Positions 51,271-59,132 of a DNA stretch of 64,000 nt are shown here, piece after piece. Each line of letters begins with the position of its first letter. The first letter of the stretch is position 1. The position numbers and the translations under genes are program-made. This DNA is from Thiomicrorhabdus sp965602805 (GTDB lineage Bacteria > Pseudomonadota > Gammaproteobacteria > Thiomicrospirales > Thiomicrospiraceae): the NCBI GenBank assembly GCA_965602805.1, contig CBFCZK010000001.1, forward strand, positions 186,001 to 250,000, given 5' to 3'. Below the pieces are notes generated by a model. That model saw only the letters and a program-made list of their open reading frames with translations. It did no database searches and was not told the DNA's origin.

Positions 51271-53511
51271 ATGTTGAGTAAAGAACTACAAATGACATTG
51301 AGTAATGCATTCAGTGTTGCGCATGAGTATGAACATGAATTTGTCACTCTAGAGCATCTTTTATTAGAGTTGTTAGGTGTGCCTTCGGTACAAGAGGTGA
51401 TTGTCGCTTGTGGGGCTGAAATCTCTTTGATTGAAGAGGGGCTTGAGCGCTTTCTAGAATCAGAAATGATCAGCCGTAAACCGGATGAGCTTCAGCCAAC
51501 CATGAGTTTTCAGCGCGTCATTGAGCGGGCAATTTATCTGGTGCAATCAAATGGTTACCCTGAAGTGTCTCCCGTTCACGTGCTAGCCTCTCTGTATGCG
51601 GAACAAGATTCGCAAGCGGTCTATCTTTTGGAAACGAATGGTGTTGAGCGTGTTGATGTATTGAGCTATTTGTCACATGGCGTAACGGCTTCTGAAGCCG
51701 ATGATTTCTTACCCGCAACGCCTGATTCTGAAGGTGGCGAACAGCTTGGTGAAGATTCAGAGCCTAAAAAATCACCATTAGAAGCTTACACGACAAATCT
51801 AAATTCCGAAGTTGAGTTGGGTCGAATTGATCCGATTATCGGCCGTGAATGGGAGCTGAATCGAACTTTAGAAATTTTGAGTCGTCGTCGTAAAAACAAT
51901 CCGTTATTAGTCGGTGAACCAGGAGTTGGAAAAACCGCGGTTGCCGAAGGTTTAGCTTTTCAAATTGTGCACAGTCAAGTGCCGGATTTATTAAGTGATG
52001 CGGTTGTCTATAGTCTAGATATGGGCGCGTTATTAGCCGGTACACGTTACCGTGGCGATTTTGAAAAGCGTTTTAAAGCACTTTTAAACGATTTAGAAGA
52101 GCAGCCACATGCGATTTTGTTTATCGATGAAATTCATACTGTGATTGGTGCCGGCGCGGTTCAAGGTGGGGCGATGGATGCTTCTAACTTGATGAAGCCA
52201 GCTTTATCATCCGGAAAGATTCGTTGCATGGGTGCTACGACCTATGAAGAGTTTAGAGGCGTTTTTGAGAAAGATCGTGCTCTAGCTCGTCGTTTCCAAA
52301 AGGTCGATGTGAAAGAGCCGTCTATTCAAGAGACCTTTGATATTCTAAAGGGCTTAAAAACTAAGTACGAAGAGCATCATCAGGTTAAATATACCTTGCC
52401 AGCGCTTAAAGAAGCAGTCGCTTTGTCAGCGCGTTATTTAACCGATAGACATCTACCGGATAAAGCGATTGATGTGATTGATGAAGCGGGTGCTAAACAG
52501 GCCTTAGCGATTGCGAGTAAACGTAAAAAGCAGATTGGTGTCCCTGAAATACAGCAAGTTATTGCGAGTATTGCACGGATTCCGGTGGCGCAGATTACCC
52601 AGAAAGAGAAAGATAAACTACATGATCTAGGCGATAACCTTAAGCGCGTTGTCTTCGGCCAGGATCATGCGGTTGATCAACTAACTTCTGCGATTCGATT
52701 GTCACGTTCAGGACTATCAGATCCCAATAAGCCGACGGGCTCATTCCTGTTTTCAGGGCCGACCGGGGTGGGTAAAACCGAGTTGACACAACAGTTAGCG
52801 AACCATCTTGGAGTGGAGATGCTGCGTTTCGATATGTCTGAGTATATGGAGCGCCATACGGTCTCACGCTTGATTGGTGCGCCTCCGGGATATGTTGGCT
52901 ATGACCAAGGTGGTTTATTAACCGAAGCGGTCAGTAAGCATCCACATGCGGTGGTGCTGTTGGATGAGATTGAAAAAGCCCATCCAGATGTGTTCAATAT
53001 ATTACTGCAAGTGATGGATCACGGAACCTTAACGGATAACAATGGCCGTAAAGCGGACTTTAGAAATGTCATCTTAATCATGACCTCCAATGTCGGCGCC
53101 GAGCAGATGGCACGTTCAAGCATGGGCTTTTCGGTACAAGACCATACGATGGATTTTGATTCTGAGTTGAAAAAAGTCTTTACGCCTGAGTTCCGTAACC
53201 GTTTAGATGCTGTTGTGCAGTTCAATCGCCTGACTGAAGCATCGATGGAATCGGTGGTTAATAAGTTTATTTATGGACTTGAGAGTGCATTAGCAGACAA
53301 AAAAGTGACCTTGAAAGTCACGGACCGCGCGCGTTCTTGGTTGGCTAAAAATGGCTATGATCCATTGATGGGCGCAAGGCCAATGGCACGCTTGATTCAA
53401 GAGAAGGTGAAGCAGCCTTTAGCAGATAAATTACTGTTTGGTGATTTGCAGAAGGGCGGTGATATCGTAGTGGATTGTGAAGAGGATATCTTAACCTTTA
53501 ATAAGCCTTAG
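51271..53511 (+). CDS. clpA: ATP-dependent Clp protease ATPase subunit ClpA
   Basis: Unfolds substrates and feeds them to ClpP. The N domain (two Clp-N repeats, about residues 1-150) binds ClpS. The first AAA+ module has GEPGVGKT (about 214-221) and LFIDEIHTV; the second has GPTGVGKT (about 495-502) and VLLDEIEKAHP. The ClpP-docking IGF/IGL-like loop is expected in the second module. The start is set at 51271 (MLSKELQ) with GGAGG ten bases upstream; the nine codons before overlap clpS and lack family similarity. The length of 746 residues is normal. Confidence 0.97.
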   Translation: MLSKELQMTLSNAFSVAHEYEHEFVTLEHLLLELLGVPSVQEVIVACGAEISLIEEGLERFLESEMISRKPDELQPTMSFQRVIERAIYLVQSNGYPEVSPVHVLASLYAEQDSQAVYLLETNGVERVDVLSYLSHGVTASEADDFLPATPDSEGGEQLGEDSEPKKSPLEAYTTNLNSEVELGRIDPIIGREWELNRTLEILSRRRKNNPLLVGEPGVGKTAVAEGLAFQIVHSQVPDLLSDAVVYSLDMGALLAGTRYRGDFEKRFKALLNDLEEQPHAILFIDEIHTVIGAGAVQGGAMDASNLMKPALSSGKIRCMGATTYEEFRGVFEKDRALARRFQKVDVKEPSIQETFDILKGLKTKYEEHHQVKYTLPALKEAVALSARYLTDRHLPDKAIDVIDEAGAKQALAIASKRKKQIGVPEIQQVIASIARIPVAQITQKEKDKLHDLGDNLKRVVFGQDHAVDQLTSAIRLSRSGLSDPNKPTGSFLFSGPTGVGKTELTQQLANHLGVEMLRFDMSEYMERHTVSRLIGAPPGYVGYDQGGLLTEAVSKHPHAVVLLDEIEKAHPDVFNILLQVMDHGTLTDNNGRKADFRNVILIMTSNVGAEQMARSSMGFSVQDHTMDFDSELKKVFTPEFRNRLDAVVQFNRLTEASMESVVNKFIYGLESALADKKVTLKVTDRARSWLAKNGYDPLMGARPMARLIQEKVKQPLADKLLFGDLQKGGDIVVDCEEDILTFNKP

Positions 53512-53580
53512 TCTTCAATTTAACACATGCTTTGCTTAGTTATCTTAGCTAACTAAGTAAAGCGCTTAAGCCAATATAAA

Positions 53581-53611
53581 CCCAGTCATGATTTCATGAC
53601 TGGGTTTTTTT
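53581..53611 (+). terminator. terminator after clpA
   Basis: CCCAGTCATG at 53581-53590 pairs with CATGACTGGG at 53595-53604 around ATTT, followed by seven T. The T-run continues into ATGTCTG, the same 3' tail as the terminators at 19131 and 43539. A second, weaker hairpin (CTTAGTTA/TAACTAAG) precedes it at 53535-53557. Confidence 0.9.
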
Positions 53612-53677
53612 ATGTCTGTAGATAAGGTGATCGATTTTTGACCTCGGGATATGAGAAAATCAAACTGCCAGAAAGCA

Positions 53678-53712
53678 AAAAGCCCCTTAATGAAATTGCA
53701 TTAAGAGGCTTT
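53678..53712 (-). terminator. terminator after infA
   Basis: AAAAGCC-CTTAATG and CATTAAG-GGCTTTT arms with one mismatch and a six-base loop lie about 80 bases beyond the infA stop, and a run of T follows on the minus strand. Confidence 0.75.
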
Positions 53713-53790
53713 TCAGGGCTTGAGACGTTCTATGGATTCCAGAGGTTTTCGGCTTCGATAAACATAAAGTTCAGCAAAGCTTAACTGGAA

Positions 53791-54009
53791 TTACTTACCG
53801 CGGTAAGTGATACGACCTTTCGTCAAATCGTATGGCGTTAGTTCAACCTTAACGGCATCACCTGCTAGGATTCGAATGTAGTTTTTACGCATGCGACCAG
53901 AAATGTGCGCCAAAATTTTGTGCCCATTTTCTAGTTCTACTTTAAAAAGTGTATTTGGTAATGTTTCTAAAACGACACCGTCGAATTCAATAACGTCTTG
54001 CTTAGCCAT
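53791..54009 (-). CDS. infA: translation initiation factor IF-1
   Basis: Essential 72-residue S1/OB-fold protein that occupies the ribosomal A site during initiation. The sequence runs AKQDVIEFDGVVLETLPNTLFKVELENGH and ends GRMRKNYIRILAGDAVKVELTPYDLTKGRITYRGK, with the RNA-binding residues of the family. Length and both ends match IF-1 exactly. In many relatives it lies near clpA and aat, as here, with the sdh operon inserted between. Confidence 0.99.
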   Translation of the reverse strand: MAKQDVIEFDGVVLETLPNTLFKVELENGHKILAHISGRMRKNYIRILAGDAVKVELTPYDLTKGRITYRGK

Positions 54010-54096
54010 AAGTTTTATATAAACCCTTGTAATAAATTTGCGCGGATTATACCAAGTTAGTTGTTTAAATTCAATTAATTATCGGTTAATAAAGGG

Positions 54097-54417
54097 CTAT
54101 TTGAGGTAATTAAGGCGTATTTCTTCAATAAGGGCTTGGTATTCACTGGGAATGCTGACTTTTTCGGTGGGGGCTTGTGGATTGTGTTTCAGCAGCCAGC
54201 AAAGTAAGTTTTGATCGTTTTCGTCTAAAAGGCTTTCCAAAAGTCGGTTTTTTTCAGGGGAAGTTTTCAAGTCGAGTGTTTCAATGAAAGCGATTAATAG
54301 CAACTCGCTTTCTAAGTTGCCACGCTTACATAAAAACAGTAACTTTCTACGCTTGGCTTCAAACTCAGTTAAAGGTTTCGTCTTTTGTAAGGTATTTAAT
54401 TCGAGATTTAGCGGCAT
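54097..54417 (-). CDS. sdhE: succinate dehydrogenase flavinylation factor SdhE
   Basis: Small helical protein of the DUF339/YgfY family that assists covalent FAD attachment to SdhA. The 106-residue sequence has the EAKRRKLLFLCKRGNLESELLL segment with the conserved RGNLE-type motif (RGMxE in E. coli). The rest is helical with a short C-terminal extension. It overlaps the last base of sdhB and closes the sdhCDAB-sdhE operon, which strongly supports the assignment. Confidence 0.93.
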   Translation of the reverse strand: MPLNLELNTLQKTKPLTEFEAKRRKLLFLCKRGNLESELLLIAFIETLDLKTSPEKNRLLESLLDENDQNLLCWLLKHNPQAPTEKVSIPSEYQALIEEIRLNYLK

Positions 54418-55115
54418 TAGATTTCTTTAACCATAATTGATTTCAACTCTTGAATCGCACGACTTGGATTAAGGCCTTTAGGGCAAGCGGCGGTACAGTT
54501 TTGAATATGGCGACAACGAAAAGTTTGCGTTGGGCTATCGAGTGATTTTAAACGTTCAATTCGTTGAATATCGCGTGAATCAATGACAAAACGATTGGCC
54601 GCGAGTAAGGCCGCAGGGCCTGCGAATTGATCTGGATTCCACCAGAAAGAAGGGCAACTGGTTGAGCAACAACCACACAAAATACATTCATAAGAGCCAT
54701 CGAGTTTGGCGCGATCTTCTGGCGACTGTAAGTGTTCATGTTCTAAATTAAGTGGCTCACTTTGTAAAAATGGATCGACACCTTGGTATTGCTTGTAGAA
54801 CAAGTCCATATCAATAATCAGATCTTTAATAATCGGCAGCCCAGGCATGGGTTTGATGACGACTTTTTGCGGTAAACCAGACAAGGGCGTGATGCAACTC
54901 AGTCGATTGCTACCATTGACGTTCATGCCGTCAGAGCCGCAAACGCCTTCTTGGCAGGAGGAGCGATAGGCTAAACTTGGGTCTTGCTCGCGTAATAGGT
55001 GCAAGGCATCTAGCAACATGCTGTCTGCAGAGACAAGTTGATTATCTAATTCAAAGGTTTGGTCGTAAGGGGCTTTATCGATTTGAGGGTTATAACGACT
55101 AATAATAAATTGCAT
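54417..55115 (-). CDS. sdhB: succinate dehydrogenase iron-sulfur subunit
   Basis: Carries electrons from SdhA to quinone. [2Fe-2S] ligands are Cys54, Cys59, Asp62 and Cys74 (SCQEGVCGSDGMNVNG); the Asp in place of the third Cys is as in E. coli. The [4Fe-4S] motif is CILCGCCSTSCP and the [3Fe-4S] motif is CRHIQNCTAACPKGLNP. The length of 232 residues is typical. It lies 68 bases after sdhA. Confidence 0.98.
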   Translation of the reverse strand: MQFIISRYNPQIDKAPYDQTFELDNQLVSADSMLLDALHLLREQDPSLAYRSSCQEGVCGSDGMNVNGSNRLSCITPLSGLPQKVVIKPMPGLPIIKDLIIDMDLFYKQYQGVDPFLQSEPLNLEHEHLQSPEDRAKLDGSYECILCGCCSTSCPSFWWNPDQFAGPAALLAANRFVIDSRDIQRIERLKSLDSPTQTFRCRHIQNCTAACPKGLNPSRAIQELKSIMVKEI

Positions 55116-55183
55116 GGCAGTTCCTTACAGCAAACACTGGTAGCGTTAAGCTGGTTTTAGGCGCGAAGTTAAATAAGTTGAGA

Positions 55184-56983
55184 CTAATAAACACGGGGTT
55201 TCGGTTCAAATGCCGCATGATGTTTTGGTTGCAAGTTAACGGCCTTGTACTCCAGTCGATGGCTCTCTTGAAAATAAAATGTATGTTTCAACCAGGCCTG
55301 GTCATCACGTTCAGTAAAGTCGACGCGAGAATGTGCCCCTCGGCTTTCAGTACGTGCGAGGGCAGAAGTCACCGTCGCAAATGCGATCGCCACTAAATTC
55401 TCCAACTCAAAACTTGCCAGACGTTCTATATTAAAGACATCGTTAAAGTCGGTTAAACAGACATTATCCAAACGTGACTGGATACCCTGTAATTCATCTA
55501 ACGCCTGCTGCATGGTTTGTTGGTCTCTAAACACCCCGCACCCAATGTCCATAATTTGTTGTAGCGATTTTTTGATTTGAATGACACTATCGACTTGAAC
55601 GGATAATTCGTAAGCATCTTCATTACGTTTTTGCCACCGTTGTAGGCGTTGTCTAACGCTATGCAGGTTTAAATCGGTATTGGTAAGATTTGAGCTTTGC
55701 TGTTTTAGGGCATCACTAATGGTCAGTGCGGCTTTACGGCCAAAGACCACAATATCCAATAGTGAATTACCACCTAAGCGATTCGCGCCGTGTACTGACA
55801 CGCAAGCGCATTCTCCGATGGCATAAAGCCCATTGATGATTTTTGGATTACCCAGGTCATCTTGCGACACAACTTGGCCTTGTATATTGGTCGGAATGCC
55901 GCCCATCATGTAATGACAGGTTGGAAAGACATGAATCGGTTCTTTGACCGGATCAATGCCTAAAAAGGTTTGGCTGATATCGCGAATGCCGGGTAGGCGT
56001 TCGGTAATGACTTCTTCTGGAATATGGCTGATATCTAACAGCACATAATCTTTATCAGGGCCACAGCCACGACCCTCTTTGACTTCATTCGCAATGGCAC
56101 GAGAGACTACGTCACGAGAGGCTAAATCCTTCACTTTAGGCGCATATTTTTCCATAAAAGCTTCACCAAGCGCGTTGCGTAACTTACCGCCTTCACCGCG
56201 TACTGCTTCAGAAATTAGCATGCCTTTACCGGCTACGCCGGTAGGATGAAATTGCCAGAACTCCATATCCTGCAACGGTAGGCCAGCCCGTAACACCATG
56301 CCCAAGCCATCACCGGTATTGATGCTGGCATTGGTGTTGTTGCGAAACACTTGCCCAGCACCACCAGTGGCTAATAAGGTGTGGGGGCTCTGTAAGATTT
56401 TAAAAGCACCGTCGTGAATGTTCATGACTAAAATGCCACCAATTTCACCGTTGGGTGTTTTTAACAGATCCAGGGCGTAATATTCATCGTAAATGGTGGT
56501 GCCTAAGCGGATGTTCTGTTGGTAAAGCGATTGCAAAATAGCATGGCCGGTGCGATCGGCTGCGGCACAGGTTCGATGCGCCTGTTCTTCACCAAAATTC
56601 TGGCTTTGTCCACCAAATGCACGCTGATAGATTTTGCCGTTTTCTAAGCGCGAAAAGGGGACACCAAAATGCTCCAACTCACGGACAATCTCTGCGGCTT
56701 CTTGACACATGAACTCAATCGCATCTTGGTCGCCTAAATAGTCACTGCCTTTAATAGTGTCGTACATATGCCACTGCCATTTGTCTGGGGTGACATTACC
56801 GAGTGCGGCATTGATTCCACCTTGCGCGGCCACCGTATGTGAGCGGGTTGGAAAGACCTTAGAAACCATCGCTACCTTGTGACCCTCTTCGGTCAACTTG
56901 AGTGCACAACGCATACCTGCACCACCTGCACCAATCACCAAGGCATCATAGAATTCGATTGGAAAGTTTTCGGTCAGGTTCAT
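55184..56983 (-). CDS. sdhA: succinate dehydrogenase flavoprotein subunit
   Basis: Oxidises succinate to fumarate. The FAD-binding motif is GAGGAGMRCAL (about residues 18-28), and the FAD-linking His49 is in RSHTVAAQGG. Substrate-site segments HPTGVAGKGMLISEAVRGEGG and CHYMMGGIPTN are present. The length of 599 residues is normal. A copy of the dispersed palindrome lies inside the 3' part of the gene, where it encodes Asp-Gln-Ala-Trp in frame. The Trp is conserved at this place in E. coli SdhA (DDENWL), so the DNA motif fits the protein constraint. Confidence 0.98.
   Translation of the reverse strand: MNLTENFPIEFYDALVIGAGGAGMRCALKLTEEGHKVAMVSKVFPTRSHTVAAQGGINAALGNVTPDKWQWHMYDTIKGSDYLGDQDAIEFMCQEAAEIVRELEHFGVPFSRLENGKIYQRAFGGQSQNFGEEQAHRTCAAADRTGHAILQSLYQQNIRLGTTIYDEYYALDLLKTPNGEIGGILVMNIHDGAFKILQSPHTLLATGGAGQVFRNNTNASINTGDGLGMVLRAGLPLQDMEFWQFHPTGVAGKGMLISEAVRGEGGKLRNALGEAFMEKYAPKVKDLASRDVVSRAIANEVKEGRGCGPDKDYVLLDISHIPEEVITERLPGIRDISQTFLGIDPVKEPIHVFPTCHYMMGGIPTNIQGQVVSQDDLGNPKIINGLYAIGECACVSVHGANRLGGNSLLDIVVFGRKAALTISDALKQQSSNLTNTDLNLHSVRQRLQRWQKRNEDAYELSVQVDSVIQIKKSLQQIMDIGCGVFRDQQTMQQALDELQGIQSRLDNVCLTDFNDVFNIERLASFELENLVAIAFATVTSALARTESRGAHSRVDFTERDDQAWLKHTFYFQESHRLEYKAVNLQPKHHAAFEPKPRVY
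55291..55302. repeat. dispersed palindrome inside sdhA
   Basis: Exact ACCAGGCCTGGT within the coding region of sdhA, read on the minus strand as part of GAC-CAG-GCC-TGG (Asp-Gln-Ala-Trp). Confidence 0.85.
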
Positions 56984-57106
56984 AGCGTTCCTAGTGAGTT
57001 TGTCAGGTGTTTGTAACGTATTCGTAAAGTGTTTTTATCGTTTAATACCGGCTTGAATTGAAATGTCTTGGTAGTGATTTTTATAGGATGATTCGTTGGC
57101 TTTTTA

Positions 57107-57469
57107 TTAAATGCTGCCAAAAAGTGTGACCACCAACCATAAACTATTAATCAATAATAGCGCCAGTAAACTGTGATAAATCGTTAACCAGAGCGCTAAG
57201 TTTTTGCGAGGTAAATAGTCAATCATGATATCGCGAACACCCACCCAGGCGTGTACCAAGACCAGCCCGAGAGCGATTAAACTGGCTAGGCTGAAAAGGG
57301 GGGTGGCTAGATTATGTGCCAAAGCGTACAGGGTATGAAAATTAGGTTGTTGCACGACTGTCCAGGCAAGGAATGGGGTGTACAGCAAGAGATAGAAAGC
57401 ACTGATTCTTTGCCATAGGTGGGCTTTCTTACCAGAGAGGTTTGTAAGTTTAACGTTAAATTCAATCAT
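57107..57469 (-). CDS. sdhD: succinate dehydrogenase membrane anchor subunit SdhD
   Basis: The 120-residue hydrophobic protein has three membrane helices and the family motif HAWVGVRDIMIDYL (about residues 75-88), in which the His is near the haem b and quinone site. I place the start at 57469 (MIEFNVKLTNLSG), where ATGA overlaps the sdhC stop; the longer frame simply runs inside sdhC. It lies 123 bases before sdhA, a gap with no obvious terminator. Confidence 0.92.
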   Translation of the reverse strand: MIEFNVKLTNLSGKKAHLWQRISAFYLLLYTPFLAWTVVQQPNFHTLYALAHNLATPLFSLASLIALGLVLVHAWVGVRDIMIDYLPRKNLALWLTIYHSLLALLLINSLWLVVTLFGSI

Positions 57470-57885
57470 GACCAGGCCTGGTAGCTTATGAAAAGGCTCA
57501 TAAAAATCCAAAGGGTGATGAGCAATATACTGACGAAACCACTGTTAATCATTTGATAGGCTTTGGGGGCCAAAAAGTGTTCGGCTAGCAGGTGACGCAA
57601 GCCACTGAGCCAGTGAAAACTCAGAGCCATCCAGAAAGCGGTATGCAGGCAAAGCAGAATCCAATGCTCGGAGATTGAGATAAGGCTAACATTGGGATTA
57701 ATCAGAATCAGGTTGGCCAGTGCTAGGTAACCGATCAGGCTGATGACCAGCGCCAATCCGGTCAGACGATGTGCTCCAGAGAGCAGCGCATTGATTGGGA
57801 AATGGATAGAACTCAATTTTAGAAAGCGGGGACGATTGCCTGGAAACGAATACATAAAACAGTCTGCTAGCCTCTTACGAGTCAT
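57466..57885 (-). CDS. sdhC: succinate dehydrogenase cytochrome b556 subunit SdhC
   Basis: The 139-residue membrane subunit has three helices. The N-terminal motif NRPRFLKLSSIHFPINALLSGAHRLTG (about residues 15-41) contains the SxxHRxTG signature, and HWLSGLRHLLAEHF (about 90-103) has the haem-ligand His. It is the first gene of the operon. Its last codons (Tyr-Gln-Ala-Trp-Ser-stop) are made by a copy of the dispersed palindrome, and the TCATGA after it supplies both its stop and the sdhD start. Confidence 0.92.
   Translation of the reverse strand: MTRKRLADCFMYSFPGNRPRFLKLSSIHFPINALLSGAHRLTGLALVISLIGYLALANLILINPNVSLISISEHWILLCLHTAFWMALSFHWLSGLRHLLAEHFLAPKAYQMINSGFVSILLITLWIFMSLFISYQAWS
57470..57482. 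repeat. dispersed palindrome at the sdhC-sdhD junction
   Basis: Exact ACCAGGCCTGGT at 57471-57482, encoding the end of SdhC and touching the overlapping sdhD start codon. It is in the middle of an operon, so it should not terminate transcription. Confidence 0.85.
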
Positions 57886-58043
57886 TATTTAAATTATTCA
57901 ATTAATCCATTCTACTGCGAATTTAAATGAGATGGGAAGAATTGTACGAATAATTAAGCTGGTTTTTAAATAGGCTCAAAATAGCATTAAAATCGCTTTG
58001 TAGGATTTATAAAAGCACTTTTAAGCAGTGTTAGAGGAGAGTG

Positions 58044-58077
58044 GTTTTGATTTGACCAGGCCTGGTCAAATCAAAAC
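58044..58077. repeat. 34-base perfect palindrome with ACCAGGCCTGGT core after aat
   Basis: Bases 58044-58060 are exactly complementary to 58061-58077 with no spacer. The flank is GTTTTGATTTG on the left and CAAATCAAAAC on the right. T-runs lie on the 5' side and A-runs on the 3' side of both strands, the reverse of terminator polarity. It overlaps the aat stop codon by one base. Confidence 0.9.
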
Positions 58078-58853
58078 TAAGCAGGTCTGTTTTGCGTCTG
58101 GCTGTGTCCATAAGCCGCATCCGCCCAATCTATTGAGAGTTGCCATTTTTGCGGTTTAAAAGGCTGACTGATTTGCTGATGAATCAATCTTTCAAACTCT
58201 ACTCTTGATATTGCACAAGCGCCCAAGCTATTTAAGTGAGGCGTTTCAACTTGGGTGTCAATGAGTTCAAAGCCCCATGCCTTCAACTGCATCGCTAGAG
58301 CGACTAAGGCAATTTTGGAACTGTCAGAGACTTTAGCAAACATCGACTCACCAAAAAACATCTTGCCAATGGCAATGCCATACAAGCCTCCGACTAATTT
58401 TCCCTCCTGCCAAACTTCAACCGAATGGGCGTGACCAGATTGATGGAGAGAGTCATACGCGGTTAACATTTCAGGCGATATCCAAGTGCCGTCTTGACCT
58501 TCACGGGGCACGCTGGCGCAGGCTTGCATAACATCGGTAAAGTTTTGATCCAAGGTCACTGTGAGGGTTTCATCCCATTCCAGTTTTTGGATGGTTTTAC
58601 GCAGACTGCGTTTGATTTTAAGATCATCAATAAACAGTACGCTACGTGGAGTAGGTGTCCACCAAAGAATCGGTTCACCAGGATTAAACCAAGGGAATAT
58701 GCCATTACTGTAGGCTTGCAGTAACCATTCTGGCGTTAAATCACCGCCAACAGCGAGCAAGCCATCAGGTTCTGTTAAAGCCAAATTGGTCGGCGGGAAC
58801 ATTACCGGTTTGGGTTCTAGCCAGAAAGGGACGTTAATGGGCATATCTGTCAT
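58077..58853 (-). CDS. aat: leucyl/phenylalanyl-tRNA-protein transferase
   Basis: Attaches Leu or Phe to proteins with N-terminal Lys or Arg, marking them for ClpS-ClpAP degradation. Conserved segments are FPPTNLALTEPDGLLAVGGDL, YSNGIFPWFNPGEPILWWTPTPRSVLF, VEVWQEGKLVGGLYGIAIGKMFFGESMF and the C-terminal LIDTQVETPHLNSLGA. The length of 258 residues is slightly longer than E. coli. Its function links it to clpS-clpA a few kilobases away, although the sdh operon lies between. Confidence 0.97.
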   Translation of the reverse strand: MTDMPINVPFWLEPKPVMFPPTNLALTEPDGLLAVGGDLTPEWLLQAYSNGIFPWFNPGEPILWWTPTPRSVLFIDDLKIKRSLRKTIQKLEWDETLTVTLDQNFTDVMQACASVPREGQDGTWISPEMLTAYDSLHQSGHAHSVEVWQEGKLVGGLYGIAIGKMFFGESMFAKVSDSSKIALVALAMQLKAWGFELIDTQVETPHLNSLGACAISRVEFERLIHQQISQPFKPQKWQLSIDWADAAYGHSQTQNRPA

Positions 58854-59132
58854 GGTGCTTTAGCATAATCTCTTAGTGGCATAATTCGTTTGATGTCGTT
58901 TGATGTAGATTAATGGAAAACTTGTAATGCTGAACAGTGTTTTTAAACAATAAATATCCTACAATTTTAGCACTAACGAGCCCATAAACCGTTAGAATAA
59001 CTTAAATTATTTATGGCTTGTTTCAAGGCTTAATCCCCCCCTTGCTTCACCCCCGTAATATTAACCCTATTTTATAGCGCTTGTTTAAGTGCGTAAATCA
59101 GTACAAATCCCAGTAGCGAACTCCCTATTATT

